Part shown: positions 27,568-35,864 of the stretch, one piece after another | Numbering within the stretch: the stretch's first letter is position 1 | How the letters are laid out: each line of letters starts with the position of its first letter | Origin: Mojavia pulchra JT2-VF2 | Lineage (GTDB): Bacteria > Cyanobacteriota > Cyanobacteriia > Cyanobacteriales > Nostocaceae | Direction of reading: 5' to 3' | DNA length: 64,000 nt | Assembly (NCBI GenBank): GCA_019359325.1 | Contig: JAHHHN010000002.1 | Location: 248,001-312,000 of the forward strand | Translations under genes and position numbers: made by a program | The notes under the pieces: generated by a model | Told to the model about the DNA's origin: nothing | Seen by the model: only the letters and a program-made list of their open reading frames with translations | Database searches by the model: none

Positions 27568-28470
27568 ATGAACCAAGAAAATACTTTAGTTGTTGCAACG
27601 CTTTATAAATTCGTCAGTTTGCCTGATTTTGCCGAAAAACGAGAGCCGCTGTTATCTTATTGTCAACAGCAAGGTATCAAGGGAACGATTTTACTGGCGC
27701 AAGAAGGTGTTAACGGTACAATTGCAGGTTCACGTCAAGCAGTTGACTCAGTTTTGGAATTTTTGCGTTCTGATCCACGTTTAGCAGATATAGAACACAA
27801 AGAGTCTTATGCTGAGACTCCACCGTTTGAGCGGATGAAGGTGCGGTTGAAGTCGGAAATAGTTACTTTGGGCTTGCCGGAAGTTGACCCCAATGAACAA
27901 GTTGGTACTTATGTTAGTCCTGAGGAATGGAATGATTTAATTTCTGACCCGGAAGTTACTGTGATTGATACCCGCAATGATTACGAGGTGAATATTGGAA
28001 GTTTTAAAGGAGCAAAAAATCCTCAAACTCATTCATTTCGTGAATTTCCAGATTATGTTAGCCACAACCTCGACCCCAACAAACACAAAAAGGTAGCACT
28101 GTTTTGTACTGGCGGTATCCGCTGTGAAAAAGCCTCATCCTTTATGCTTTCCCAAGGCTTTGCAGAAGTCTATCATCTCAAAGGTGGCATTCTCAAATAT
28201 TTAGAAGAAGTTCCCGCACAAGAAAGTTTGTGGGAAGGAGAATGCTTTGTCTTTGATGAACGAGTTGCCGTCCGTCACGGTTTGGAGTCAGGCACTTACG
28301 AGTTGTGTCAAGGTTGTGGTCGTCCAATTTCTGAGGAGGATAAGGCTTCTCCTAAGTACGAGGAAGGCATTGCTTGCCCCTACTGTTTTGATAGCCTCAC
28401 CGAGGAAAAAAGAGTACGTCAGCAAGAAAAAAGACGACAGTTTCTCTTAAAAATTAAGCATGAAACATGA
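27568..28470 (+). CDS. trhO: tRNA uridine-34 hydroxylase, rhodanese family
   Basis: TrhO (YceA) hydroxylates U34 of certain tRNAs as the first step to 5-(carboxy)methoxyuridine. An N-terminal acylphosphatase-like domain (1-100; [16 protein letters not shown]) is followed by a rhodanese domain (about 125-225) with the active-site loop [15 protein letters not shown] and the [12 protein letters not shown] block, then a Cys-rich C-terminus (CQGCGRPIS...CPYC, about 250-275). 300 aa is normal. Confidence 0.93.
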   Translation: MNQENTLVVATLYKFVSLPDFAEKREPLLSYCQQQGIKGTILLAQEGVNGTIAGSRQAVDSVLEFLRSDPRLADIEHKESYAETPPFERMKVRLKSEIVTLGLPEVDPNEQVGTYVSPEEWNDLISDPEVTVIDTRNDYEVNIGSFKGAKNPQTHSFREFPDYVSHNLDPNKHKKVALFCTGGIRCEKASSFMLSQGFAEVYHLKGGILKYLEEVPAQESLWEGECFVFDERVAVRHGLESGTYELCQGCGRPISEEDKASPKYEEGIACPYCFDSLTEEKRVRQQEKRRQFLLKIKHET

Positions 28471-28506
28471 ATAATTACAAGTTTCTAATGTCTTGATTTG
28501 CAATTT

Positions 28507-29169
28507 TTAATTTTTTAGTGCCAGTGTTAAACCATCGGCAATTGGTATCAAACTCAAAGTAACTCGCTGGTCTTGATGCAGTTTCTGGTTAAAGGCGCGA
28601 ATTTTTTGAGTTCTGTTGTCCTGCACTTGAGGATCAGCAACTCTTCCTGACCAGAGGACATTATCGATCGCAATCAGTCCACCCGAACGTATTAGTTGCA
28701 GCGATCGCTCATAATAAACATCGTAGTTGCTCTTATCAGCATCGATAAAAGCAAAATCAAACGTTTCTGCCTCACCTGCTGTCAGCAAACTATCCAAAGT
28801 CTCCAGTGCTGGGGCAATATGCAGGTCAATTTTATCTGCCACCCCTGCTTGCTGCCAATAACGACGAGCGATCGCTGTAAACTCCTCATTCAGATCACAA
28901 GCTATTACTTTGCCATCGCTGGGTAATGCTAAAGCTACCACCAATGCACTATAACCAGTAAACACCCCTAACTCTAAAGTTTTTTTTGCCCCCAGTAATT
29001 TTACTAACATTGCCATAAACTGTCCTTGCTCAGGAGCAATTTGCATCCTCGCCATCGGATGCTGATTTGTTTCCTGCCTTAATTGGGTTAATATTTCCGG
29101 CTCTCGTAAAGAAATTGATAGTAAATAATTGTATAGATGTTGTTCTAATCCCAGTGTCTGCTTTGTCAT
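28507..29169 (-). CDS. SAM-dependent O-methyltransferase (caffeoyl-CoA OMT type)
   Basis: 220 residues. Class I methyltransferase of the cation-dependent catechol/CoA type: LELGVFTGYSALVVALALP (SAM binding, about 62-80), FIDADKSNYDVYYERSL with the metal Asp, and IAIDNVLWSGRV. Cyanobacterial members accept various catechols; the natural substrate here is unknown. Stands alone, convergent with trhO and divergent from the CoA-binding protein. Confidence 0.92.
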   Translation of the reverse strand: MTKQTLGLEQHLYNYLLSISLREPEILTQLRQETNQHPMARMQIAPEQGQFMAMLVKLLGAKKTLELGVFTGYSALVVALALPSDGKVIACDLNEEFTAIARRYWQQAGVADKIDLHIAPALETLDSLLTAGEAETFDFAFIDADKSNYDVYYERSLQLIRSGGLIAIDNVLWSGRVADPQVQDNRTQKIRAFNQKLHQDQRVTLSLIPIADGLTLALKN

Positions 29170-29235
29170 GGCAAGTCTAAGTTTGCTAATCAGTGAATAG
29201 ACTGATAACTAATAACTTTTTACTGTTAACTGACT

Positions 29236-29670
29236 ATGCCAAACTTCAAAAATGATGACAATGCTCTGTATCAGATATTAACTCAGGCTAAAGCGATCGC
29301 TGTAGTCGGTCATTCAGATAAGCGCGATCGCACCAGCTATCAAATCGCCCAATTCCTGAGAAAAGTAGGTTACACCGTCTATCCCGTCAACCCCTTAGTT
29401 AAAGAAATTGATCGTCAGCCTTGCTATCCTTCTCTAAGAGAAATTCCAGGTAGCGTGGATATTGTCAATATTTTTCGCCGTTCTGAGTATCTGCCAGAAA
29501 TTATCAAAGAAGCAATTTGTATTAATGCCAAAACGGTGTGGGCACAATTGGGCATCTGGGATCAAGCATCAGCACAGAAAGCTTTAGATGCTGGTTTAAA
29601 CGTCATCATGGATGCTTGTATCAAAGTTGAGTATTTGCGGTTGGGGATAGGTGAAGCAAAAAGTGAGTAA
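29236..29670 (+). CDS. CoA-binding (YccU-like) protein
   Basis: 144 residues, a single Rossmann-like CoA-binding domain of the succinyl-CoA synthetase alpha type: AIAVVGHSDKRDRTSYQIA, YTVYPVNPLV, DIVNIFRRSEYLPEI and VWAQLGIWDQ. No catalytic residues are known for this family. The following 29671-29930 stretch shows only short, unconvincing frames. Confidence 0.85.
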   Translation: MPNFKNDDNALYQILTQAKAIAVVGHSDKRDRTSYQIAQFLRKVGYTVYPVNPLVKEIDRQPCYPSLREIPGSVDIVNIFRRSEYLPEIIKEAICINAKTVWAQLGIWDQASAQKALDAGLNVIMDACIKVEYLRLGIGEAKSE

Positions 29671-29930
29671 CAGTATAAATAATCGCTTGGTAATCTATGA
29701 ATTACTTACCCGCTGGACGAAGATTAGCTCAAATGGATCAATTGAAGAAGGAAACGGGACATTTCGTGATGTACTAGCGTTGTTGATTGTGCCATTAACG
29801 AGTGTGAAAGCAGTAGATGTGTAGAGATGTTGCGTACAAAATTTTTACTTGAGTTACTGGTCAATTCCCTTATAAAATTACAAGTATTTTCAATTACTAG
29901 TAGACTTACTTTACTCTTTTTGAGGGGGGT

Positions 29931-30872
29931 ATGATGAGCCGTCCAATAATTCTTGGTATTGTCGGTGACAGTGCCGCTGGAAAAACTACACTAACTAAAG
30001 GGATTGCTCAGGTACTCGGGCCAGAAAATGTCACGATTATCTGTACGGATGATTACCACCGTTACGATCGCAAACAACGTGCAGAAATTGGTATTACTGC
30101 CCTCCACCCCGATTGCAACTATCTAGATATCATGCAGCAGCACCTATCGCTGCTACGTACAGGACAATCAATTCTCAAACCAGTTTACAGCCACAAGACT
30201 GGTACGTTTGAGCCACCGCACTATATCAAACCCAGTAAATTCGTAATTATCGAAGGATTACTCGGTTATTCTACTCGTGCTGCCCGTGATGCCTACGATG
30301 TTAAAGTTTACCTTGCACCCCCTGAATCCATACGTGCCCAGTGGAAAGTTAAGCGGGATACACAAAAGCGGGGTTATACACCTGAACAAGTACTGGCAGA
30401 ATTAGAGAAGCGTGAACCAGACTCAGAGCAGTTTATCCGTCCACAACGGCAATGGTCAGATATAGTCGTAAGTTTTTATCCGCCCGATGACGCAGCAGAT
30501 GAAACAAATGGACATCTAAATGTGCGTTTAGTGCTTCGTCCAACAATTCCTCATCCAGATTTTACGCAAATTATCAAATCTCCTAATGGAAATTTGGAGT
30601 CAGCAATCCGTCTAGGATTAGATCGGGATATGAGTAAGCCTGTAGACGTGTTGGAAGTCGATGGTCACGCCACTTTGGAGCAAGTGAATAAGCTAGAGCA
30701 GATTATATGTTCTGATATGCCGCATTTAAAGAGTATATGCGATCGCGAAAGCAATCCAGAGTTGGGTAAAATCGCTGGTACAACTGGGGAAACGCTCCAA
30801 AGTTACCCTCTTGCTCTTACCCAGTTAATAATTACTTACCATATGCTCAAGGCAACGCAAATATATCAGTAA
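29931..30872 (+). CDS. Phosphoribulokinase-like protein (second PRK type)
   Basis: A P-loop kinase of the phosphoribulokinase/uridine kinase family: P-loop GDSAAGKT (12-19), ICTDDYHRYDRKQRAEIGITALHP, PVYSHKTGTFEPP and VIIEGLLGY. Calvin-cycle PRK of cyanobacteria has GDSGCGKS with the first of two redox-regulatory Cys in the loop. Here that Cys is Ala; the second (IICTDD) is kept. Hence it should not be switched off by CP12/thioredoxin in the usual way. Substrate could be ribulose 5-phosphate or another sugar phosphate. It is probably not the main PRK. Confidence 0.85.
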   Translation: MMSRPIILGIVGDSAAGKTTLTKGIAQVLGPENVTIICTDDYHRYDRKQRAEIGITALHPDCNYLDIMQQHLSLLRTGQSILKPVYSHKTGTFEPPHYIKPSKFVIIEGLLGYSTRAARDAYDVKVYLAPPESIRAQWKVKRDTQKRGYTPEQVLAELEKREPDSEQFIRPQRQWSDIVVSFYPPDDAADETNGHLNVRLVLRPTIPHPDFTQIIKSPNGNLESAIRLGLDRDMSKPVDVLEVDGHATLEQVNKLEQIICSDMPHLKSICDRESNPELGKIAGTTGETLQSYPLALTQLIITYHMLKATQIYQ

Positions 30873-31088
30873 GCAATTCGGCGTTGCTGATTATTGGGAT
30901 GATTTTTGTCTCACGCAAAGGCGCAAAGACGCAAAGAATTTACTTTCAGGCTTATTCAAAACCTCTTAGCTAAGATACTGTTGCGCTTGCAAAGATTAAA
31001 GATTTTGTAGGAGAGGCATAATTATGAGAGTAAACAAGGGATAACTAAAGATAGTTCTATCTTTTTTATCTATTTTCTTAGCCCTTCT

Positions 31089-31817
31089 ATGACCTATTGC
31101 CTCAGAATTGCTGATATACCTGAGACTGAGCGTCCGCGTGAGCGGTTAATGACTCATGGCCCAAAAGTTCTCGCTACAGCTGAGTTAATTGCAATTTTGT
31201 TAGGTACTGGTCAAGGGCCGGGAAAACTTTCTGCTGTAGGTTTGGGACAGTATATTTTGAGCGAATTGGGCAAACATGAACGTGACCCCTTGATAGTTCT
31301 GCGAGAAGTTACCCCTGCCGAATTGATGCAAATTCCTGGTATCGGGCCGGCGAAGGCAACAACTATTTTAGCGGCAATTGAATTGGGCAAACGCGCTTTT
31401 CAATCTCGTCCAGATGGCACACCCATTGATAGCCCAGTTGCGGCGGCGGCGGCTCTCAGTCAAAGTTTAATGTGGCAAACAAAAGAACGTTTTGCTGTGC
31501 TGCTTTTAGATGTCAAGAATCGTTTGCTAGGTACGCAAGTTATTACTATTGGCACTGCTACCGAAACTTTAGCATCTCCGCGAGAAATCTTTCGGGAAGT
31601 CATTCGTCAAGGAGCAACGCGGGTAATAGTGGCACATAACCATCCCTCTGGTAACGTTGAACCCAGCCAAGAAGATATCGAATTGACACGTCAGTTATTA
31701 GCGGGAGCGCAGTTTTTAGGCATTCCTCTGTTAGATCATCTAATTTTGGGCAATGGCAACCACCAGAGTATACGAGAAACTACAACGTTATGGGATGAGT
31801 GTCCCCAAGGCGATTAA
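31089..31817 (+). CDS. radC: RadC-family JAMM-domain protein
   Basis: 242 residues. A helix-hairpin-helix region (about 70-95; [25 protein letters not shown]) precedes a JAB/JAMM metalloprotease-like domain with [14 protein letters not shown] (the HxH...D zinc site). The family was once linked to DNA repair, but the role is not settled. It is the last chromosomal gene ahead of the tRNA used by the CAST. Confidence 0.92.
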   Translation: MTYCLRIADIPETERPRERLMTHGPKVLATAELIAILLGTGQGPGKLSAVGLGQYILSELGKHERDPLIVLREVTPAELMQIPGIGPAKATTILAAIELGKRAFQSRPDGTPIDSPVAAAAALSQSLMWQTKERFAVLLLDVKNRLLGTQVITIGTATETLASPREIFREVIRQGATRVIVAHNHPSGNVEPSQEDIELTRQLLAGAQFLGIPLLDHLILGNGNHQSIRETTTLWDECPQGD

Positions 31818-31904
31818 AAACAACGAATGCACAGAGATAAATCTTTTACCTGCACTTCTTTATCTCTTCTTGATGATGGGAGATATGTTATATTGAGTGC
31901 TTGC

Positions 31905-31976
31905 GGGCGATTAGCACAGGGGTAGCGCACATCCTTCACACGGATGGGGTCACTGGTTCAAATCCAGTATCGCCCA
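31905..31976 (+). tRNA. tRNA-Val(CAC), attachment site of the CAST
   Basis: Acceptor GGGCGAT/ATCGCCC, anticodon stem CATCC/GGATG with loop TTCACAC (anticodon CAC), T arm ACTGG TTCAAAT CCAGT, discriminator A; 72 nt and intact. The 17 bases GCGCACATCCTTCACAC (31925-31941) are the target of the CAST's delocalised guide; GGTA (31921-31924) just 5' is its PAM. The transposon starts 7 bp past the tRNA 3' end, so the tRNA remains functional. Confidence 0.95.
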
Positions 31977-31983
31977 CTTATAT

Positions 31984-32145
31984 TGTCGATTAACTAATTA
32001 TTTGTCGTCGTTAACAGATTATTGTCGTCATTAACGATTTAAATGTCGTCTTAACAAATTGTTGTCGTCGATTTATACCATAGATTCGTTAACAAATTAA
32101 TGTCGCTGAAAAAAATGTAGAGTGACGAATTATTTGTCAAGCAGT
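31984..32145. repeat. CAST left end with TnsB-type iterons
   Basis: Repeated TGTCG(TC)-TTAAC units occur from 31984 on (about 31984, 32002, 32022, 32047, 32064 and 32100, with a weaker GTGACGAATTATTTGTC near 32123). They share the pattern of the right end and are the expected TnsB binding sites. The A/T-rich 32146-32275 that follows shows no gene. Confidence 0.85.
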
Positions 32146-32275
32146 ATTTTTGCAAATTCATGCCGTTCAAAAGCAGCATGATCGTCGTTAGCTAATAAAG
32201 TAATAATTTTCTTGAAACCATCTGAACTATTAATAACGCATTGATACCATCAAAATTAATTGAGTAATTTTAATG

Positions 32276-32330
32276 GTGTGAAGGATGTGCGCCTTTCAAC
32301 CCTCCCATAAAATTAAACCGCAATGACAAC
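32276..32330 (-). ncRNA. Delocalised guide: degenerate repeat plus tRNA-targeting spacer
   Basis: Read on the minus strand, a degenerate repeat (about 32330-32293) keeps the spacer-proximal GGGTTGAAAG of the CRISPR repeat but not its 5' half. It is followed by GCGCACATCCTTCACAC (32292-32276), identical to tRNA-Val(CAC) at 31925-31941. The match stops after 17 nt. This is the known V-K layout for homing to tRNA genes by a single-copy guide outside the array. Confidence 0.9.
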
Positions 32331-32427
32331 CATTTTAAACTTTAAGTTTCACTCAATGCACCCCTTAGTTAGGCTAGTTGATGAAAGCTATATTACAAAT
32401 GCTATCTTTGCGATTTAGATACAATGA

Positions 32428-32834
32428 TTTTCAACCCACCCCTAGCCGGAATGGTTGTTGAAACAAGCCGCAAATTTTTGCTAGCTATCTGGAGTCCTTT
32501 CAACCCACCCCTAGCCGGAATGGTTGTTGAAACTTATAGGGTAACCGCCCTTGGAGGGGAATACTAAAGCTTTCAACCCACCCCTAGCCGGAATGGTTGT
32601 TGAAACTTTCCCTGTTCCGATTTCATCACCCTCGCCTTGCTCCCAGTCGAACTTTCAACCCACCCCTAGCCGGAATGGTTGTTGAAACCAATTCACCCGG
32701 AACCTCAATTACACCGATGCGGCCTTTCAACCCACCCCTAGCCGGAATGGTTGTTGAAACTCTACTTTGGTTGGTATTTGAGAAATTAACTGAACCTCTT
32801 TCAACCCACCCCTAGCCGGAATGGTTGTTGAAAC
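32428..32834 (-). CRISPR. Type V-K CRISPR array, 6 repeats and 5 spacers
   Basis: 37-bp repeats at 32428, 32497, 32570, 32652, 32724 and 32798. In transcript orientation (minus) each repeat begins GTTTCAACAACCATTCCGG and ends GGGGTGGGTTGAAAG. The leader side is at 32834; the most distal repeat has its last base changed (T at 32428 on the plus strand). Spacers, distal to proximal: 32, 36, 45, 35 and 37 bp. All five spacers differ. No cas1/cas2 is present, as is usual for V-K. The array lies downstream of the tracrRNA and cas12k in the same direction. Confidence 0.97.
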
Positions 32835-33029
32835 CCCTGCCGCCTAGACTCCTTGCAAATAAAGCTTTCCAGGTAAAAATTTGGCATATCTCTGAAAAAG
32901 CTTCCTTTGTCTCATATCAAAAAACTAAATCAACTGACATAGTAGCTTCTGAAGTTAAGACACTACAAGGGTTTTAAGATTTTGGCAGGACTCCAGGGAT
33001 TTTGCCCCCGCTTCGACATGCCAAAAAAA

Positions 33030-33297
33030 TATTTGAGAGGGTTCCCCCGACGAAGGGGGTGATTCAGTAGCCACCACTGCGGTAACCCGCACCGTTGAGA
33101 ACAACGGCTACAGCTAAAAGCCTTACTCCTTATTGCTGGGAGCGCACCTATCCCATCTATAGAATTCTACAGATGGCAGCATCAGAAGCGGGCAGCTACC
33201 AGGGTCAGAAAGCATAACGGTTTTCCAACCGTCAAACTAACCCAGATTTATCGCAGCACATTGGCTCAAAGAGCATGAACTGCGGCGCTGTTCATCT
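33030..33297 (-). ncRNA. V-K tracrRNA
   Basis: Between cas12k and the array the minus strand reads like the Scytonema V-K tracrRNA: GCGCCGCAGTTCATGC near the 5' side, GGGTTAGTTTGAC, CTTTCTGACCCTGGTAGCTG, GATAGGTGCGCTCCCAGC, GTGGCTACTGAATCACCCCC, then GGGGGAACCCTC. The last AACCCTC (33035-33042) is an anti-repeat for the GGTGGGTT part of the crRNA. Several hairpins are visible, such as CCATCTGTAG/CTATAGATGG. The ends given are approximate. Confidence 0.92.
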
Positions 33298-33340
33298 TAT
33301 ATATTAGGTTTTCAAGGTACTGTAGTTGTGTTTAATTTGA

Positions 33341-35260
33341 TTAAGCAATTCGATATTGATAAGCAAACAAAGCTAAGTCTCTTGCTTGTTCTTGCGGACT
33401 GCCTTTAGTTGGTTGTTGTCCTGTTTCGATAACAATCCCAACTTTTGCTGATTGGGTATTGATGCTTTCAATTAACCTGCCATAGCTCCAGTTATGGACG
33501 CTTATACGATAAGACTTAGCATAGTTTTTTTGCCCTTCAACAAAACCAGGTATTTTGTTTTCGGCTTTGGCTTGTACTTCGCTTTGAATTATTTCCCGCA
33601 TGTCGCTAAGTTTTGGCACAACAATAGTTCCTGCTCCATAGGTTTTAGCAACCGCTACAATTTCCTTGGCTAATAGTCTATCTACATATTGTCCCAGTGC
33701 TGATTCGCCAAAATTATTTGGAGCAAACTGTTTTTGGGATTTATGCCTTTCTTGGGAAAGACGCTTTTTTTGCTGTCGCTGGCGATTTAATAAATTGTAC
33801 TTACTGCCTAATAATTGTTTGGTACTGCGATATGCGAGGACTTTATTGCTAACTGCATCAAATACAGCTATAGTTGCAAGTTTTTCTAAACCAAGGCTAA
33901 CACCTACTATAATATGAGATTTACCTTGGTACAAAGGTTTGCTAGGACGAGAAAATGGAGTTTTGATTTTAGCTAGTGTAGACTTTTTGCGAATCACATC
34001 AGCTTGTTGCTGAGAATTTAACCCTCCTTCTTCTTTTTCTTTTTCTTGGGCTTTAGCTAATTTGTCTTGAACACCTGTAATTTTTTTCTCTATAACTTGT
34101 TGAGTTCCTTGCGAAGTAAGCATAAGGGTATCAAGAGAGCAAAAAAGATGTAGACGGGATAGATTCCAAGGTTGTCCTTTTCCTGCTTGCTCTGACCAAG
34201 CTATTCGTCCCGATCGCAAAGTGAATAGGGCACTAGAGTGTTGGTTTTTCCCCTGGCGTTTGGTTTCTTGGTCTTCAAGAAAGCGATGAAATAAATACAG
34301 GTGTCTTTTATCGCAAAATACTTCAAATTTCAGCTTGCTTAACCCATTAAAGCTTACAAATAATCTGCCTTTATCATTCATTTCCCATTTCATATCTTCG
34401 TTTGTTTCGTAAAGGACTGGGAAAGGAAGGTTACTAGATTTTCTTAAAAGTCCAGCTTGCCAAGATTTAGCTTCGTTCTCATCTTTAAAAGTAGTACTAA
34501 CTGCTTGCTCTAAAGTAGACAACCATCGTTCACCCGTCAAATCTCTTCCTTTGGGAACTCTACTTTTAAGTTGGTCTTTTAATCTTTCTATTTCAATTTC
34601 TTTTTTTCGTCTTTGTTTTAAATACTTATCAATATCTTCTTCATTAGAGTTAATTTTAAAATTATTTTTTAGGAGATATACTATAGCACATTGCGTTAAA
34701 GTATCTTCGGCTTGAAGATAAGATTCAAAAAGTACACTAGATGTTATTTTTGGTGATTGAACGGTCTGTACCTGCTTCTGATTTTTTGGCTTTATAGATT
34801 TAAGCTCTATATTTTTTGTCCTCTGTGCATTTAAAGAAATTAATATTTCACTGGCTTTTTGACGAATAGTTTCTATTGTTGAATTGCTTTCTTTCTCAAG
34901 TTCAGCATCGCTTTTGAGCATGTTTAGCCATCGTTCCTTTCCTTGTATTTTCCGTTGCAGTTGCCGATTTAATTTTAACCAAGATTTATATATGTACTTA
35001 ACTAATGTTGTTGCAGAAGTGTAAAAACGACCGGGTTGACCTGCAAAGGGTTCTTGATTTTTGAGAAAGTCACATAGTTCTTTAATAACAGTTTTGGGGA
35101 CTATAGCATCTTCAACCCAAGTTTTAAAGTCATCATGTTTTGCTAATCGCTCCAATATCTCATTTGCCAGGGGCGTATTTTTCTCTGCCATTAGCTCCCA
35201 AAGATGGCGGAGTGTTTCTTCTTCAGCAACCAAGCGACATTGAATTGTAATAACGCTCAT
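33341..35260 (-). CDS. cas12k: Cas12k, nuclease-inactive RNA-guided effector of the CAST
   Basis: 639 residues, close to the 637 of Scytonema Cas12k. It binds crRNA/tracrRNA, recognises a GTN PAM and recruits TniQ/TnsC rather than cutting. Family blocks: FAGQPGRFYTSATTLVKYIYKSW-like N-terminal segment, MPKGRDLTG-type VPKGRDLTGERWL, SSNLPFPVLYETNEDM, RFLEDQETKRQGKNQHSS, then the degenerate RuvC parts VGVSLGLEKLATIAVFD, GTIVVPKLSDMREI and TKGSPQEQARDLAL, in which the usual Asp/Glu/Asp catalytic set is missing. It has its own promoter, shared with a divergent Arc-type regulator. Confidence 0.96.
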   Translation of the reverse strand: MSVITIQCRLVAEEETLRHLWELMAEKNTPLANEILERLAKHDDFKTWVEDAIVPKTVIKELCDFLKNQEPFAGQPGRFYTSATTLVKYIYKSWLKLNRQLQRKIQGKERWLNMLKSDAELEKESNSTIETIRQKASEILISLNAQRTKNIELKSIKPKNQKQVQTVQSPKITSSVLFESYLQAEDTLTQCAIVYLLKNNFKINSNEEDIDKYLKQRRKKEIEIERLKDQLKSRVPKGRDLTGERWLSTLEQAVSTTFKDENEAKSWQAGLLRKSSNLPFPVLYETNEDMKWEMNDKGRLFVSFNGLSKLKFEVFCDKRHLYLFHRFLEDQETKRQGKNQHSSALFTLRSGRIAWSEQAGKGQPWNLSRLHLFCSLDTLMLTSQGTQQVIEKKITGVQDKLAKAQEKEKEEGGLNSQQQADVIRKKSTLAKIKTPFSRPSKPLYQGKSHIIVGVSLGLEKLATIAVFDAVSNKVLAYRSTKQLLGSKYNLLNRQRQQKKRLSQERHKSQKQFAPNNFGESALGQYVDRLLAKEIVAVAKTYGAGTIVVPKLSDMREIIQSEVQAKAENKIPGFVEGQKNYAKSYRISVHNWSYGRLIESINTQSAKVGIVIETGQQPTKGSPQEQARDLALFAYQYRIA

Positions 35261-35322
35261 GGTGTCCTCAGCTTTGTGGTTTCGGTAAAACTGACAGGGT
35301 TATTAATTTTTTTACTGAGAAT

Positions 35323-35360
35323 ATTATAGCGCAATAGCGCAATAGCGTAATGACGCAAAT
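35323..35360. promoter_or_regulatory. cas12k promoter overlapped by 8-bp operator repeats
   Basis: On the minus strand TATAAT (35328-35323) lies 63 bp ahead of the cas12k ATG. Starting at its upstream edge, plus-strand AGCGCAAT repeats at 35328, 35336 and (AGCGTAAT) 35344, with a relaxed GACGCAAAT at 35352. The repeats thus occupy the -10 to -35 spacer and the -35 zone, the expected place for a repressor made by the divergent gene 35420-35593. Confidence 0.65.
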
Positions 35361-35419
35361 GTTTTTTTCCTGAGAGGCTATGCAAAAATAAAAGCCGCAA
35401 GCTTTGGCTTCAAATTAGG

Positions 35420-35593
35420 ATGGCAGAAGAAACTAGAGAAGTTCGGGGGAGACTCCCTAAAGACCTAAAAATCGCGTTTGAAATCGCCTGTGCGCGTCTG
35501 GAAGTGACGCAGACTGCGGCTTTGGAGGAGGCGATTCGAGATTGGTTGCAAAAAAAAGAGTCCCCTGGTGGTGACAAGGCGCAGGGGAGTTAA
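35420..35593 (+). CDS. Arc-type (ribbon-helix-helix) putative CAST repressor
   Basis: 57 residues: EVRGRLPKDLKIAFEIACARLEVTQTAALEEAIRDWLQKK. A beta strand followed by two helices is the RHH pattern. It is read divergently from cas12k, where many V-K elements keep a MerR-type CvkR; V-K systems with Arc-like regulators are also known. TTAGGA just ahead of the ATG is a plausible ribosome site. Expected to bind the 8-bp repeats in the shared upstream region and repress cas12k. Confidence 0.7.
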   Translation: MAEETREVRGRLPKDLKIAFEIACARLEVTQTAALEEAIRDWLQKKESPGGDKAQGS

Positions 35594-35864
35594 AGGGTTA
35601 TGGTTACAATTGCTGTAATGCTTGTATAATATATGGCATAAAACTGTTTAGTAACAGTTTTCTTAACTTGGTTAAGAAACCTAGGTTTAAACTTAATATT
35701 TAGTTGCAAAGTCTAATCCAAGCTTGGAAATCTTAGATTAGATTAACTATTTACACTGTTATATTCGTAACATAGCATCTTAATGAAGCGAAGGCTCCTT
35801 TCACTTTATAGGTGTAGAATTATGAGCCAAGTTATTGATATTAAAAATTCCACAGTAAGGCTAA
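35594..35864 (+). promoter_or_regulatory. Upstream region of the cargo hsdM operon
   Basis: It contains a good -10 (TATAAT in TTGTATAATATATGG, about 35624) and, just after it, two palindromes: AAACTGTTTAGTAACAGTTT (about 35641-35660) and CTTAACTTGGTTAAG (about 35663-35677). Near the end an ATG at 35822 opens a 16-codon reading frame (MSQVIDIKNSTVRLNV) whose TGA overlaps the hsdM start, a possible coupling leader. Nothing else is seen. Confidence 0.5.

Noticed and set aside
29680-29930. Short frames (for example TRWTKISSNGSIEEGNG) after the CoA-binding gene
   Set aside because: No ribosome site, no recognisable family and too short; perhaps a remnant but not supported.
35420-35593. MerR-type CvkR beside cas12k
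   Set aside because: The protein is only 57 residues with a ribbon-helix-helix pattern, no winged helix.
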